A stretch of 38,919 nucleotides of DNA, taken from positions 1 through 38,919 of the forward strand of contig JAZRYW010000005.1 in NCBI GenBank assembly GCA_045600965.1, read 5' to 3'. Shown here piece after piece: positions 6,852 through 14,355 of the stretch (its first letter is position 1; every line of letters begins with the position of its first letter). The notes under the pieces were generated by a model, which worked only from the letters and a program-made list of their open reading frames with translations, did no database searches and was not told the origin of the DNA. A program made the position numbers and the translations under genes. Source of the DNA: RGIG6374 sp045600965. GTDB taxonomy: Bacteria > Bacteroidota > Bacteroidia > Bacteroidales > UBA932.

Positions 6852-8663
6852 ATGACTGACAGGCTTGAGCTTCTGGCTCCGGCCCGGAACACGGAAATCG
6901 GCATTGCAGCCATAGACTGCGGTGCCGATGCTGTATATATGGCCGGCCCTGCGTTCGGAGCCCGCGAGGCTGCCGGCAATTCCCTGGAAGATGTGGAGCG
7001 GATGTGCCGCTATGCCCACCGCTTCGGCGCAAAGGTCTACGTGACCGTCAACACCATCTTCTATGACTCCGAAAAGGATGAGGTCAGCCGTCTTATAAGG
7101 GGCGCGTACGAAGCCGGTGCGGATGCCCTGATAGTTCAGGACCTCGGGGTGCTCGGGCTGGACCTTCCGCCGGTTCCCCTGCACGCCTCCACCCAGACGG
7201 ACATACGCACTCCGCAGCAGGCCGCGTGGCTCTGCTCTCTCGGTTTCGAGCGCATCATACTTGCCCGTGAACTGTCCATAGAGCAGATTGGCCGGATAAG
7301 GTCGGCCGTGGACTGTTCGCTTGAAGCGTTCGTGCACGGAGCCCTCTGCGTCAGTTACAGCGGCCAGTGCTATCTCAGCCAGGCCCTTGCCTCCCGCAGC
7401 GCAAACCGCGGATGCTGTGTGCAGGCCTGCAGGTCAAGATACGACCTTGTGGACTCGCAGGGACGGACCTTGCTTCACGACCGCAGCATCCTTTCCCTGA
7501 AGGACCTGAGGCTGGACGACCGCATAGAGGCGATGGCGTCGGCGGGTGTGACCTCCTTCAAGATAGAGGGCAGGCTGAAGAACGCATCCTATATCAAGAA
7601 CGTCGTGCGGCACTACAGAAATGCAATCGATGATGTCATTGCCGGCAGTACGAGGTGGAGCAAGTCGTCCTGGGGACATCTGTGCGGAGGTTTCCAAAGT
7701 GATATCGAGGCCACCTTCAACCGTGGTTTCACCCGTTATTTCATAGACGGAACGCGCGGCGACTGGAATTCCACCGACGCCGCAAAATCGCTCGGGGAAT
7801 ACATAGGGCAGGTGGCAGCAGCCGATGCCGGCGGCATAACCGTGGACAGCGCCAGGAAGATTGAGAACGGTGACGGGCTGGCTTTCGTGACGCGCAGCGG
7901 TGAAATAACAGGCGCCAGGGCCGATGTCTGCCGGGGCAAGCATATAAAAGTGAAGAATGCGGAGAATCTCCACTCCGGGATGAAGATATACCGGACTTTC
8001 AATTCCGCCTTCGAGAAGAAACTTGAAAATGATATGCCAGTGAGGTACCTTCAGGCGGAGATTGCCGTTTCCCAAACTGACGGGAGCCTTCTTTTCACGG
8101 CGCAGTGCGAAGACGGCGCCACTGCGACCTTCACATTCAGCGGGCCCCTGCAGCCCGCCGACAACCCGCAGGCCGCACTTGAAACCATACGCCGCCAGCT
8201 TTCCAGGAAAAGCGGGTTCTACGATTTCGCCTGCGGCGCCATTTCGCTTGATACGGTGCCGTTCTTTCCCGTTGCGGCTGTCAACTCCATCCGCCGCTCC
8301 CTTGCCGAAGAGCTTGCCAAAACGGCCGACAACCGCCCCAAGGCGAAGGCGGGTCCACTGAAGGACAGGGGATTCCGTCTTTCGGAAGATCATCTGACCT
8401 ATCTTGCCAACTGCTCGAATGAACTTTCCCGCAAGATTTATCTTGAACACGGTGCAAGATGCGTGGATCCCGCGTATGAAATATGCGCAGTGCCCGGAGC
8501 CGAAGTGATGCGGACGAAATACTGCATCCGCTACCGGATGGGAAAGTGCCTCAAACAGCATCCTGACAGCAAAATCGCCGAACCGTTGTACCTGGTGAAC
8601 AATTCAAGGCGGCTGAGGCTGAAATTCGATTGCAAAAATTGTGAAATGGTTGTAATTTTGTAA
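6852..8663 (+). CDS. U32 family protein (RNA hydroxylation type)
   Basis: This 603-residue protein belongs to peptidase family U32. The family signature is intact at about 158-173 (EAFVHGALCVSYSGQC), and with C166, C173, C188/C189 and C193 it gives the cysteine set expected for an Fe-S cluster. Despite the name, studied bacterial members (TrhP/YegQ for tRNA 5-hydroxyuridine, RlhA for 23S rRNA 5-hydroxycytidine) are RNA hydroxylation factors. The sequence alone does not say which RNA this one acts on. A C-terminal extension beyond about 400 ends in a further Cys cluster (FDCKNC near the terminus). It directly follows the TPR gene and contains the holB promoter in its last codons. Confidence 0.88.
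   Translation: MTDRLELLAPARNTEIGIAAIDCGADAVYMAGPAFGAREAAGNSLEDVERMCRYAHRFGAKVYVTVNTIFYDSEKDEVSRLIRGAYEAGADALIVQDLGVLGLDLPPVPLHASTQTDIRTPQQAAWLCSLGFERIILARELSIEQIGRIRSAVDCSLEAFVHGALCVSYSGQCYLSQALASRSANRGCCVQACRSRYDLVDSQGRTLLHDRSILSLKDLRLDDRIEAMASAGVTSFKIEGRLKNASYIKNVVRHYRNAIDDVIAGSTRWSKSSWGHLCGGFQSDIEATFNRGFTRYFIDGTRGDWNSTDAAKSLGEYIGQVAAADAGGITVDSARKIENGDGLAFVTRSGEITGARADVCRGKHIKVKNAENLHSGMKIYRTFNSAFEKKLENDMPVRYLQAEIAVSQTDGSLLFTAQCEDGATATFTFSGPLQPADNPQAALETIRRQLSRKSGFYDFACGAISLDTVPFFPVAAVNSIRRSLAEELAKTADNRPKAKAGPLKDRGFRLSEDHLTYLANCSNELSRKIYLEHGARCVDPAYEICAVPGAEVMRTKYCIRYRMGKCLKQHPDSKIAEPLYLVNNSRRLRLKFDCKNCEMVVIL
8630..8660 (+). promoter_or_regulatory. Promoter of holB, inside the end of the U32 gene
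   Basis: TTGC (8630-8633), a 19-base spacer and TAATTTTG (8653-8660) form one of the best promoter matches in the window. The -7 box ends just before the U32 stop codon, so transcription would start near 8667, about nine bases upstream of the holB ATG. It gives holB-ricT-gldH-trmB a separate promoter. Confidence 0.7.
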
Positions 8664-8675
8664 TTTATAACGATT

Positions 8676-9695
8676 ATGCGGTTCAACCAAATAGAGGGGA
8701 ATGAAGAGTTTTCTGCCGCCATCGCTTCCATGATAGATGAGGGCAGGCTCGGTCACGCGGTATTGCTTCAGGAGCAGCCGGGTGGCGGAGGCCTTGCGTA
8801 TGCCCTGGCCATAGCCCAGTACATCAACTGCCGTAACCACAGCGGTGCCGATTCCTGCGGCACCTGCCCTTCCTGCTACAAGTTCCAGAAACTCATACAC
8901 CCTGACCTTCATTTTGCATTTCCGGTCAATTCTTCGCAGAAAGTCTCCTCGAGTTCCAAGAACCCGGTTTCGGATATGTTTCTGCCCTACTGGCGTGAAC
9001 TCGTGCTCTCCAACCCGTATTTCACCGAGCAGGACCTTTCGCATTCGCTTGGCATAGACAACAAGCAGAGCGCCATAAGCGTTTTTGAAGCGAAGCAGAT
9101 AATAAACTCCCTCAGCCTCCGTTCCTATGAGGCCGAGAACAAGATAATGATTATCTGGCAGCCTGAGAAGATGAACGTAACCGCTGCCAACAAACTTCTG
9201 AAGCTTCTTGAGGAACCGCCTGCGGGCACGATATTCCTGCTGGTCAGTCAGTCTCCCGAGAAACTTCTTTCCACCATAATCTCCCGTTGCCGCAAGATTG
9301 TCGTACCCGCTCCGACCCGTATGGAAGAGGAAATATCCGAATACGACGATCTCCTGTTCGACCTTATGGAAGCCTCGCTTTCACACAATATGGAAAGCCT
9401 GTATCCTGTCTGGACGGCCGTTTCTCTCCTGGGTAAGGACAAGCAGCGTGACTTTTGTGTCTGTGCGGAAGGGTTTGTCCGCAAGATGCTGATGTCATAC
9501 TACCATCTCGACGGGATTTCATATATAAACGAAGATCGCAGGGCCAGGTTCTCCGCCATCGCTTCGCGTGTGAAGCCGGATTTCTACATCAAGGCTTCGG
9601 CAGCGCTGGACAGGGCAATACGCGCAGTGGACAGCAATGTCAATGCAAAGCTTATATTCTGCGATCTGTGCAACCGCTTTTTCCTATACGCGTAA
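8676..9695 (+). CDS. holB: DNA polymerase III subunit delta' (clamp-loader)
   Basis: This 339-residue AAA+ clamp-loader subunit has the zinc-binding cysteines C52, C61, C64 and C67, a sensor region (KLLKLLEEPPAGTIFLL, about 173-189) and the SRC motif (203-205) that supplies the arginine finger to the neighbouring ATPase subunit. The Walker A position reads QPGGGGLAYA (34-43) with no Lys, so it should not bind ATP, as in E. coli delta'. It would help load the sliding clamp during replication. The next gene starts within its stop codon (TAATG). Confidence 0.9.
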   Translation: MRFNQIEGNEEFSAAIASMIDEGRLGHAVLLQEQPGGGGLAYALAIAQYINCRNHSGADSCGTCPSCYKFQKLIHPDLHFAFPVNSSQKVSSSSKNPVSDMFLPYWRELVLSNPYFTEQDLSHSLGIDNKQSAISVFEAKQIINSLSLRSYEAENKIMIIWQPEKMNVTAANKLLKLLEEPPAGTIFLLVSQSPEKLLSTIISRCRKIVVPAPTRMEEEISEYDDLLFDLMEASLSHNMESLYPVWTAVSLLGKDKQRDFCVCAEGFVRKMLMSYYHLDGISYINEDRRARFSAIASRVKPDFYIKASAALDRAIRAVDSNVNAKLIFCDLCNRFFLYA

Positions 9696-10984
9696 TGTCT
9701 ATGGAAGAAAATAACAGGAAATATGACTGCTCAAGGGGATGCACCGTCGAGCGCACGGCTGACAATGAGCTTGTATGCACCTACAGCAACGGCTGCTGCA
9801 AGAGGTCTGTCACCGACTGGATGGAAGGCATTACGGACGAGCAGTGCAGGGACCTTTTCGAGGTCCGTTTCAAAAACACCCGCAAGGGCATATACCGCAA
9901 CACCTCGGGGCAGATAATAAAGGAAGGCGATTTTGTTGTGGTTGAGGCCGCAACCGGGCACGATGTCGGCATAGTGACTCTCGAAGGCGCCATAGTGGGC
10001 CGTCAGATGCTTCACAACCGCATCAGTCCCGAGACGTATGAGTTCAAGAAAATCTACCGCAAGGCCAAGGTCCTGGACCTTGAGAGATGGCAGGAGGCCA
10101 CGGCTCTCGAGCACAGGACTATGATAAGGTCGCGCCAGATAGCGGCCGACCTGGGGCTGGATATGAAGATAGGAGACGTGGAGTATCAGGGGGACGGGAC
10201 GAAGGCCATCTTCTATTACATAGCCGACGAGCGCGTCGATTTCCGCCAGCTCATCAAGGTCTTTGCCGAAGAGTTCCGCATACGCATCGAGATGAAGCAG
10301 ATAGGCGCCCGCCAGGAGGCCGGCCTTATAGGCGGTCTCGGAGTGTGCGGACGTGCGCTCTGCTGTTCCGGCCACGTGTCCGACTTCCAGTCCATAACAA
10401 CCCAGGCGGCCAGGTGCCAGGACCTTTCCCTCAACCCGCAGCGCCTTGCAGGTCAGTGCAGCAAGCTCAAATGCTGCATCAACTACGAGGCCGCCGTCTA
10501 TGTGGACGCGCAGCAGCGCATACCCTCCGTCAGGGAACCCCTCGAATTCGAGGACGGGAAGGCCTATCTGGTCAAGAAGGACATACTTTCCGGAACTATG
10601 TGGTTCTCCTTCGACGAGGGCAATATGTCCAATATGTTTCCTCTCACGGCCGATCAGGTGCGTGAAATCATAGCCCTGAACCGTAAGGGCGGAAAGGCCC
10701 GCGACCCTCGCGAAAGCGAGGCTGTATATGAAGCCAAGTCGGAATTCGTCAGTGCCGTCGGCGACGACAGCATCGAGCGGTTCGACGAAGGCAAGCGACA
10801 TAAGGGCCGTAACAGGCATCATAAGGGTAATGCACAGGGACAGAAGGATTCCCGGGGGCAGGGCAATGATAATGACAGAGGCCAGAAGAAAGACCACAAT
10901 CAGAACAAGCCCCAGGGTCACAATCACGGAAGGCGGGGTGGACAGAACCAGAAGAAGAAGGATGAAAAGGTTTCCGGGCAATAG
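9695..10984 (+). CDS. ricT: PSP1 domain protein, RicT/YaaT-like
   Basis: This is a PSP1-domain protein (429 aa from the ATG at 9695). The conserved core includes GDFVVVEAATGHDVGIV, the GGLGVCGRALCC stretch and the CSKLKCCINYE stretch, whose cysteines match the Fe-S ligands of B. subtilis RicT (YaaT), a partner of the RicAFT complex in RNA maturation and development. In Bacteroidota this gene regularly precedes gldH, as here. The last 60 or so residues are a low-complexity Lys/Gln/Gly/His-rich tail, likely disordered and possibly RNA-binding. The frame is open further upstream inside holB, but TAATG coupling and the conserved N-terminus support 9695. A second ATG at 9701 is also possible. Confidence 0.85.
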   Translation: MSMEENNRKYDCSRGCTVERTADNELVCTYSNGCCKRSVTDWMEGITDEQCRDLFEVRFKNTRKGIYRNTSGQIIKEGDFVVVEAATGHDVGIVTLEGAIVGRQMLHNRISPETYEFKKIYRKAKVLDLERWQEATALEHRTMIRSRQIAADLGLDMKIGDVEYQGDGTKAIFYYIADERVDFRQLIKVFAEEFRIRIEMKQIGARQEAGLIGGLGVCGRALCCSGHVSDFQSITTQAARCQDLSLNPQRLAGQCSKLKCCINYEAAVYVDAQQRIPSVREPLEFEDGKAYLVKKDILSGTMWFSFDEGNMSNMFPLTADQVREIIALNRKGGKARDPRESEAVYEAKSEFVSAVGDDSIERFDEGKRHKGRNRHHKGNAQGQKDSRGQGNDNDRGQKKDHNQNKPQGHNHGRRGGQNQKKKDEKVSGQ

Positions 10985-11432
10985 GATTCTTCTGCTTGTC
11001 CTTGCCGTTGCTCCGGCTTTGTGTTCGTGCGGCAACCCCGGGGAGTATTATACATTCTCCACCTACAGGTACAGGGATGGCAATCCCATCGCCTCGTTTG
11101 ACTATGCTTTTCCAATAACCGATACGCTTTCCACCTACAGGATAGCCCTTTCAATGCGCATCAACGCGCACGTTGCGGTGACCGACACGGTGGTGGCCGC
11201 ATTCGAATACATTTCACCGGAGGACTCCGTCGTCACCGTCACAAGGGACACGATGGCGCTGACCGATGCCGTCAGAATTACAAGGAGCGGATCAATGCTG
11301 GATGTCGAACTTCCTGTAGGCGAGCCACAACCCTTCATCGGACAGGGAGAATGGAAAGTTAAGGTCACCTTGTCCGACCAGTCGCTCCTGAAATCGCTCA
11401 GAGGTGTCGGATTTTCGTACAGAAAGATATGA
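10962..11432 (+). CDS. gldH: GldH family lipoprotein
   Basis: A 156-residue lipoprotein. Its N-terminus MKRFPGNRILLL leads to the lipobox LCSC, with the lipidated Cys followed by Gly. The remaining sequence is beta-rich (YYTFSTYRYRDG, WKVKVTLSDQS) and matches GldH in length and context. GldH was defined as a gliding-motility lipoprotein in Flavobacterium, but homologues are kept in non-gliding Bacteroidales, where their role is uncertain. No other gld gene is nearby, so motility should not be inferred. The start overlaps the end of ricT by 23 bases in another frame, and the stop overlaps the trmB ATG (ATGA). Confidence 0.85.
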   Translation: MKRFPGNRILLLVLAVAPALCSCGNPGEYYTFSTYRYRDGNPIASFDYAFPITDTLSTYRIALSMRINAHVAVTDTVVAAFEYISPEDSVVTVTRDTMALTDAVRITRSGSMLDVELPVGEPQPFIGQGEWKVKVTLSDQSLLKSLRGVGFSYRKI

Positions 11433-12130
11433 GCCGTAAGAACAAACTTCAGAGATTCAGTGAAAACGAAACTTTCAACTGCCTCATCCAGCCTTCAACG
11501 GAAGAGGTCTTCCGCACTGATTACCGCACGAAAGGCAAATGGAATTCAGATATTTTCCATAACGGCAATCCCATAGTCCTCGAACTGGGATGCGGCAAGG
11601 GTGAATATACCATAGCCCTGTCAAGGAAGTATCCCGACCGCAATTTCATAGGCGTCGACATCAAGGGCGCAAGGCTGTGGAAGGGCGCGAAGGAAGCCTC
11701 TCAGTGCAATCTGCCCAACGTGGCTTTTCTGCGCACAAGGATAGAGTTCATAGAGTCCTGCTTCGAGAAGGGGGAGGTCAGCGAGATATGGATAACCTTT
11801 GCGGATCCTCAGCCGAAGAACAGCCGCAAGAGGCTGACTCACCCTATGTTCCTTGACCGCTACAAGAAGTTCCTCAAGGATGACGGCCTGATTCACCTCA
11901 AGACCGACAGTCTCCTTCTGCACGAATTCTCGCTGGAAGTCCTGCCACAGAACGGTTTCGATATGCTGGTACACAACAATGACATATACGGGGAGGGTCA
12001 CGGGATGGATCTTGGATGCGGCCTGGGAGAAAACGACCATATCCGCTCGGTGAAGACTTTCTACGAGCAACAGTTCCTTGCCAAGGGAATGCCCATCACA
12101 TATCTCTGTTGCAGACGAAACGGGCAATAG
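11429..12130 (+). CDS. trmB: tRNA (guanine-N7-)-methyltransferase
   Basis: This class I methyltransferase (233 aa) makes m7G46 in the variable loop of tRNAs. Motif I reads LELGCGKGEY (51-60), and the family motif follows as TFADPQPK (123-130) with a basic NSRKRL stretch; most bacteria have DPWPKKRHxKRR here, so the Trp is replaced by Gln. HLKTDS fits the later catalytic region. Its ATG overlaps the gldH stop codon, so it is translationally coupled. Its last 35 bases overlap, in antisense, the 3' end of the polyprenyl synthase gene. Confidence 0.93.
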   Translation: MSRKNKLQRFSENETFNCLIQPSTEEVFRTDYRTKGKWNSDIFHNGNPIVLELGCGKGEYTIALSRKYPDRNFIGVDIKGARLWKGAKEASQCNLPNVAFLRTRIEFIESCFEKGEVSEIWITFADPQPKNSRKRLTHPMFLDRYKKFLKDDGLIHLKTDSLLLHEFSLEVLPQNGFDMLVHNNDIYGEGHGMDLGCGLGENDHIRSVKTFYEQQFLAKGMPITYLCCRRNGQ

Positions 12131-13085
12131 AGCAGAGAGTCTCCTTCGCCCAGCTGTCGCTGAAGGCCGACAGCGCTGCGCAGGCGGCGGCGCCGTCTGC
12201 GGAAAGAATGATCTGAGCGCTTTCGATACCGCCCTTTTCCCGTACGAATTCCTCCACACGGGCAATCGTCCCGTCATTTCCGGGCTGTCCGTTCCCGGCT
12301 TTGAGCATAAGTTCCTTTATGGCCTTTATTTCATCCTCCGTGGAACGCTGGAACGCGCAGAGAAGGGGAATGGTGATCTTATGCTCCGTGATGTCCACGC
12401 CGGGCAGTTTGCCTGTCTTCAGAGAAGGGCAATAGTCGAATATGTCGTCCCTCATCTGGAATGCGAGTCCGAGATGGCAGGCATAGTCACGGACTGCGGC
12501 TGTCTGCTCCGCCGAGCCCCCTGCGGCTATCGCTGCGCTTACGGCGGTTGACATAAAGAGCGAAGCGGTCTTCCGCCTTATGATGTTGAGGTAGTCCTCG
12601 TATGATGTGTCAAGGTTTCCGGCCTTTGCAAGCTGGAGCAGCTCCCCTTGCGCGAGATCGTCGATGGTGTTGCCGAAGAGCCTGACTATCCTCATATCCT
12701 CGGTGTCAAGAAGGACCTTGACGGCCCTTGCAAGCCAGTAGTCGCCGGAGAGAACCGATACTGACGGTGAGAAAAGAGAGCGTATCGTGGCATCGCCCCT
12801 GCGCAGGTCGGCCTCGTCGGCCACGTCGTCGTGGAGCAGGGTGGCGTTGTGGATCATCTCACCTGCAACGGCGCATTTCACCACGGACGGTCCGCATTTG
12901 CCCAGCATCGTTCCCACAAGCAGTGCAATGACGGGACGCAGCTGCTTGCCCGCCCTCTGGATGAGGTAACCGTTGACGGTGTTCAACAAAAAGCAGTCGG
13001 CTTCCAGACTGTTTTCAAACAAGGTCTGGAAGTCGATCCAGGGCTGGCCCAGACGGGCCTTTATCTCTTCAAGATTAAAATACAA
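12096..13085 (-). CDS. Trans-isoprenyl diphosphate synthase (octaprenyl/solanesyl type)
   Basis: This polyprenyl synthetase elongates isoprenoid diphosphates, probably for the menaquinone side chain. Both Asp-rich motifs are present: DDVAD (86-90) and DDIFD (213-217), plus the QRAGKQLRP substrate-binding stretch (43-51). No ATG is well placed: the frame continues upstream through the beta-barrel gene, but homology begins just before LEEIKARL. The best start is the TTG at 13085-13083, giving 329 aa, close to the usual 324, and overlapping the upstream stop codon by 11 bases. The 3' end overlaps trmB by 35 bases in antisense. The chain length cannot be fixed by eye. Confidence 0.85.
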   Translation of the reverse strand: MYFNLEEIKARLGQPWIDFQTLFENSLEADCFLLNTVNGYLIQRAGKQLRPVIALLVGTMLGKCGPSVVKCAVAGEMIHNATLLHDDVADEADLRRGDATIRSLFSPSVSVLSGDYWLARAVKVLLDTEDMRIVRLFGNTIDDLAQGELLQLAKAGNLDTSYEDYLNIIRRKTASLFMSTAVSAAIAAGGSAEQTAAVRDYACHLGLAFQMRDDIFDYCPSLKTGKLPGVDITEHKITIPLLCAFQRSTEDEIKAIKELMLKAGNGQPGNDGTIARVEEFVREKGGIESAQIILSADGAAACAALSAFSDSWAKETLCSIARFVCNRDM

Positions 13086-13704
13086 AGGCGAGGGAGAGTT
13101 CGAATCCACCGGCATTCCTGGTGGAGATGTCCTTAATCTTGGATGTCGCTTCTTCAATGGACGTGATGTTGCCGAAGTTCCAAAGGTACTTGCCGGTAAG
13201 CTGCAGTTTCCAGACATCGATGCCTGCACCGATGCCAAGACCATATTCGAACTTGTTGAGGGTCTTGGTCAGGTCACCGAATTCTGCTGTGACAGCCTGT
13301 GGTATGGATGAAACTCCACCTTCCCCTATGCTTTCAACGATATTCTTCACATTGTAGCCGACGAAAGGGGCGGCAAAGATAAACGGCTTGAAAAGCAAGA
13401 GGTCCGGTCCCCACTGGACGTTCGCGATCACTTCCGCATATCCGGTCTTCCAGTTTGCGTTCTCGAACTTGGCGCCTTTGAGGTCATAGACCAGTTCGGG
13501 CTGTATGGCGAAACCGAGAGCAAGGGGAATCTGCGCACCGACACCGACATTGAATCCGGTGTAGTCGGATGTGTTGCCGACACTCTTGATCATATCGGAG
13601 AATGACAGACCGCCTTTTACAAGAAAGCCGCCGCGTGCCTGCGATTCTGAAGGGAATGCAAGGAGCATTGCGGCCAAAAGAGAGAGTGCGAATATTCTTT
13701 TCAT
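13075..13704 (-). CDS. Outer-membrane beta-barrel protein (porin-like)
   Basis: The 209-residue protein starts MKRIFALSLLAAMLLAF, a clear signal peptide cleaved near SQARG. The mature part alternates polar and hydrophobic residues with Gly- and aromatic-rich strands and ends SLAFVF, the C-terminal Phe signature of barrels inserted by the Bam machinery. It fits the small OMP_b-brl/PorT-like barrels common in Bacteroidota. Its ligand is unknown. The ATG at 13704 overlaps the trxA stop codon (TAATG), so translation is coupled to thioredoxin; the longer open frame to 13821 lies inside trxA and is rejected. Confidence 0.85.
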   Translation of the reverse strand: MKRIFALSLLAAMLLAFPSESQARGGFLVKGGLSFSDMIKSVGNTSDYTGFNVGVGAQIPLALGFAIQPELVYDLKGAKFENANWKTGYAEVIANVQWGPDLLLFKPFIFAAPFVGYNVKNIVESIGEGGVSSIPQAVTAEFGDLTKTLNKFEYGLGIGAGIDVWKLQLTGKYLWNFGNITSIEEATSKIKDISTRNAGGFELSLAFVF

Positions 13705-14018
13705 TACAGTATGGATTTGATTTTTTCCTCGATTGTCCCTTTGGGATTCGCTCCGACAAGACGGTCGACGAGCTGTCCGTCCTTGTAGAAGAGCAGGACA
13801 GGTATGTTCCTGATGCCGCATTTCAAGGGAATGTCCTCAACTTCATCGACATTGCATTTGCAGAAGGTCACTTTCCCTTCATACTCTTCGGAGAGTTCGT
13901 CGACAACGGGAGAAAGCATACGGCAGGGTCCGCACCAGGGGGCCCAGAAATCCACGATGACGGGTCCGCCTGCGGCTATGATACCGTCGAAATTGGTGTC
14001 TGATATTGTCTGTACCAT
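13704..14018 (-). CDS. trxA: Thioredoxin
   Basis: A 104-residue classical thioredoxin with the active site W28-C29-G30-P31-C32 and the cis-Pro loop NIPVLLF. There is no signal peptide, so it is cytoplasmic and reduces protein disulfides with thioredoxin reductase. It starts 41 bases after the PII-like gene and is coupled by TAATG to the beta-barrel gene downstream. I could not find a convincing promoter in the 41-base gap, so it may be read from the efflux operon. Confidence 0.95.
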   Translation of the reverse strand: MVQTISDTNFDGIIAAGGPVIVDFWAPWCGPCRMLSPVVDELSEEYEGKVTFCKCNVDEVEDIPLKCGIRNIPVLLFYKDGQLVDRLVGANPKGTIEEKIKSIL

Positions 14019-14059
14019 AATTTTATTGTATTTCAGATTGCTAAGTTAATACGGACAGG

Positions 14060-14353
14060 TCAAACGGTCTGCTCGACATTCCATACGAATGCGCGTATTC
14101 CGATGGACTTGTTCACCATATCGAGTTTTTTCACCGCCTCAAGCAATGCGGGAACGCGGCTGTCCTCCACGATGGTCATAATGGCCGAGTTCATTTCCGG
14201 CCAGGCGTGTGTTCCGCGGTGGGGCTCGCCGCCGTTCGTCCCACGGCCCTGAACTTCCTCAAAGAAGGTGAAACCGCTGATGGACAGTTCGTCGAGTATA
14301 TATTCCACACGGAATGTATTTGCTTGATTATAGACTATAAAAACACATTTCAC
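14060..14353 (-). CDS. PII-like small protein of the RND efflux operon
   Basis: A 97-residue protein whose sequence fits the PII-like (ferredoxin-fold) family: MKCVFIVYNQ as first strand, a Gly-rich loop containing GRGTNGGEPHRGTHAWP, then VVEDSRVPALLEAVKK and FVWNVEQTV. The loop is where PII proteins bind nucleotides, but the T-loop Tyr context of GlnB is absent. It starts two bases after the RND pump stop codon. Bacteroidota homologues are found beside RND pumps, suggesting a regulatory or accessory role in efflux; that role is inference. Confidence 0.75.
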   Translation of the reverse strand: MKCVFIVYNQANTFRVEYILDELSISGFTFFEEVQGRGTNGGEPHRGTHAWPEMNSAIMTIVEDSRVPALLEAVKKLDMVNKSIGIRAFVWNVEQTV

Positions 14354-14355
14354 GA

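Noticed and set aside
6234..7337. Long minus-strand frame spanning the TPR/U32 junction
   Set aside because: It is antisense to two real genes and crosses their boundary, with no family match.
9731..11035. Long open frame (434 codons) on the minus strand opposite ricT and gldH
   Set aside because: Both sense genes have conserved motifs and tight coupling; the antisense product has low-complexity hydrophobic sequence and no family.
10962..11432. Gliding motility locus on the basis of gldH
   Set aside because: Only gldH is present; non-gliding Bacteroidales retain this gene next to ricT.
14019..14059. Promoter for trxA
   Set aside because: TAACTTAG is the nearest box and has a mismatch with no TTG at proper spacing; the evidence is too weak to list.
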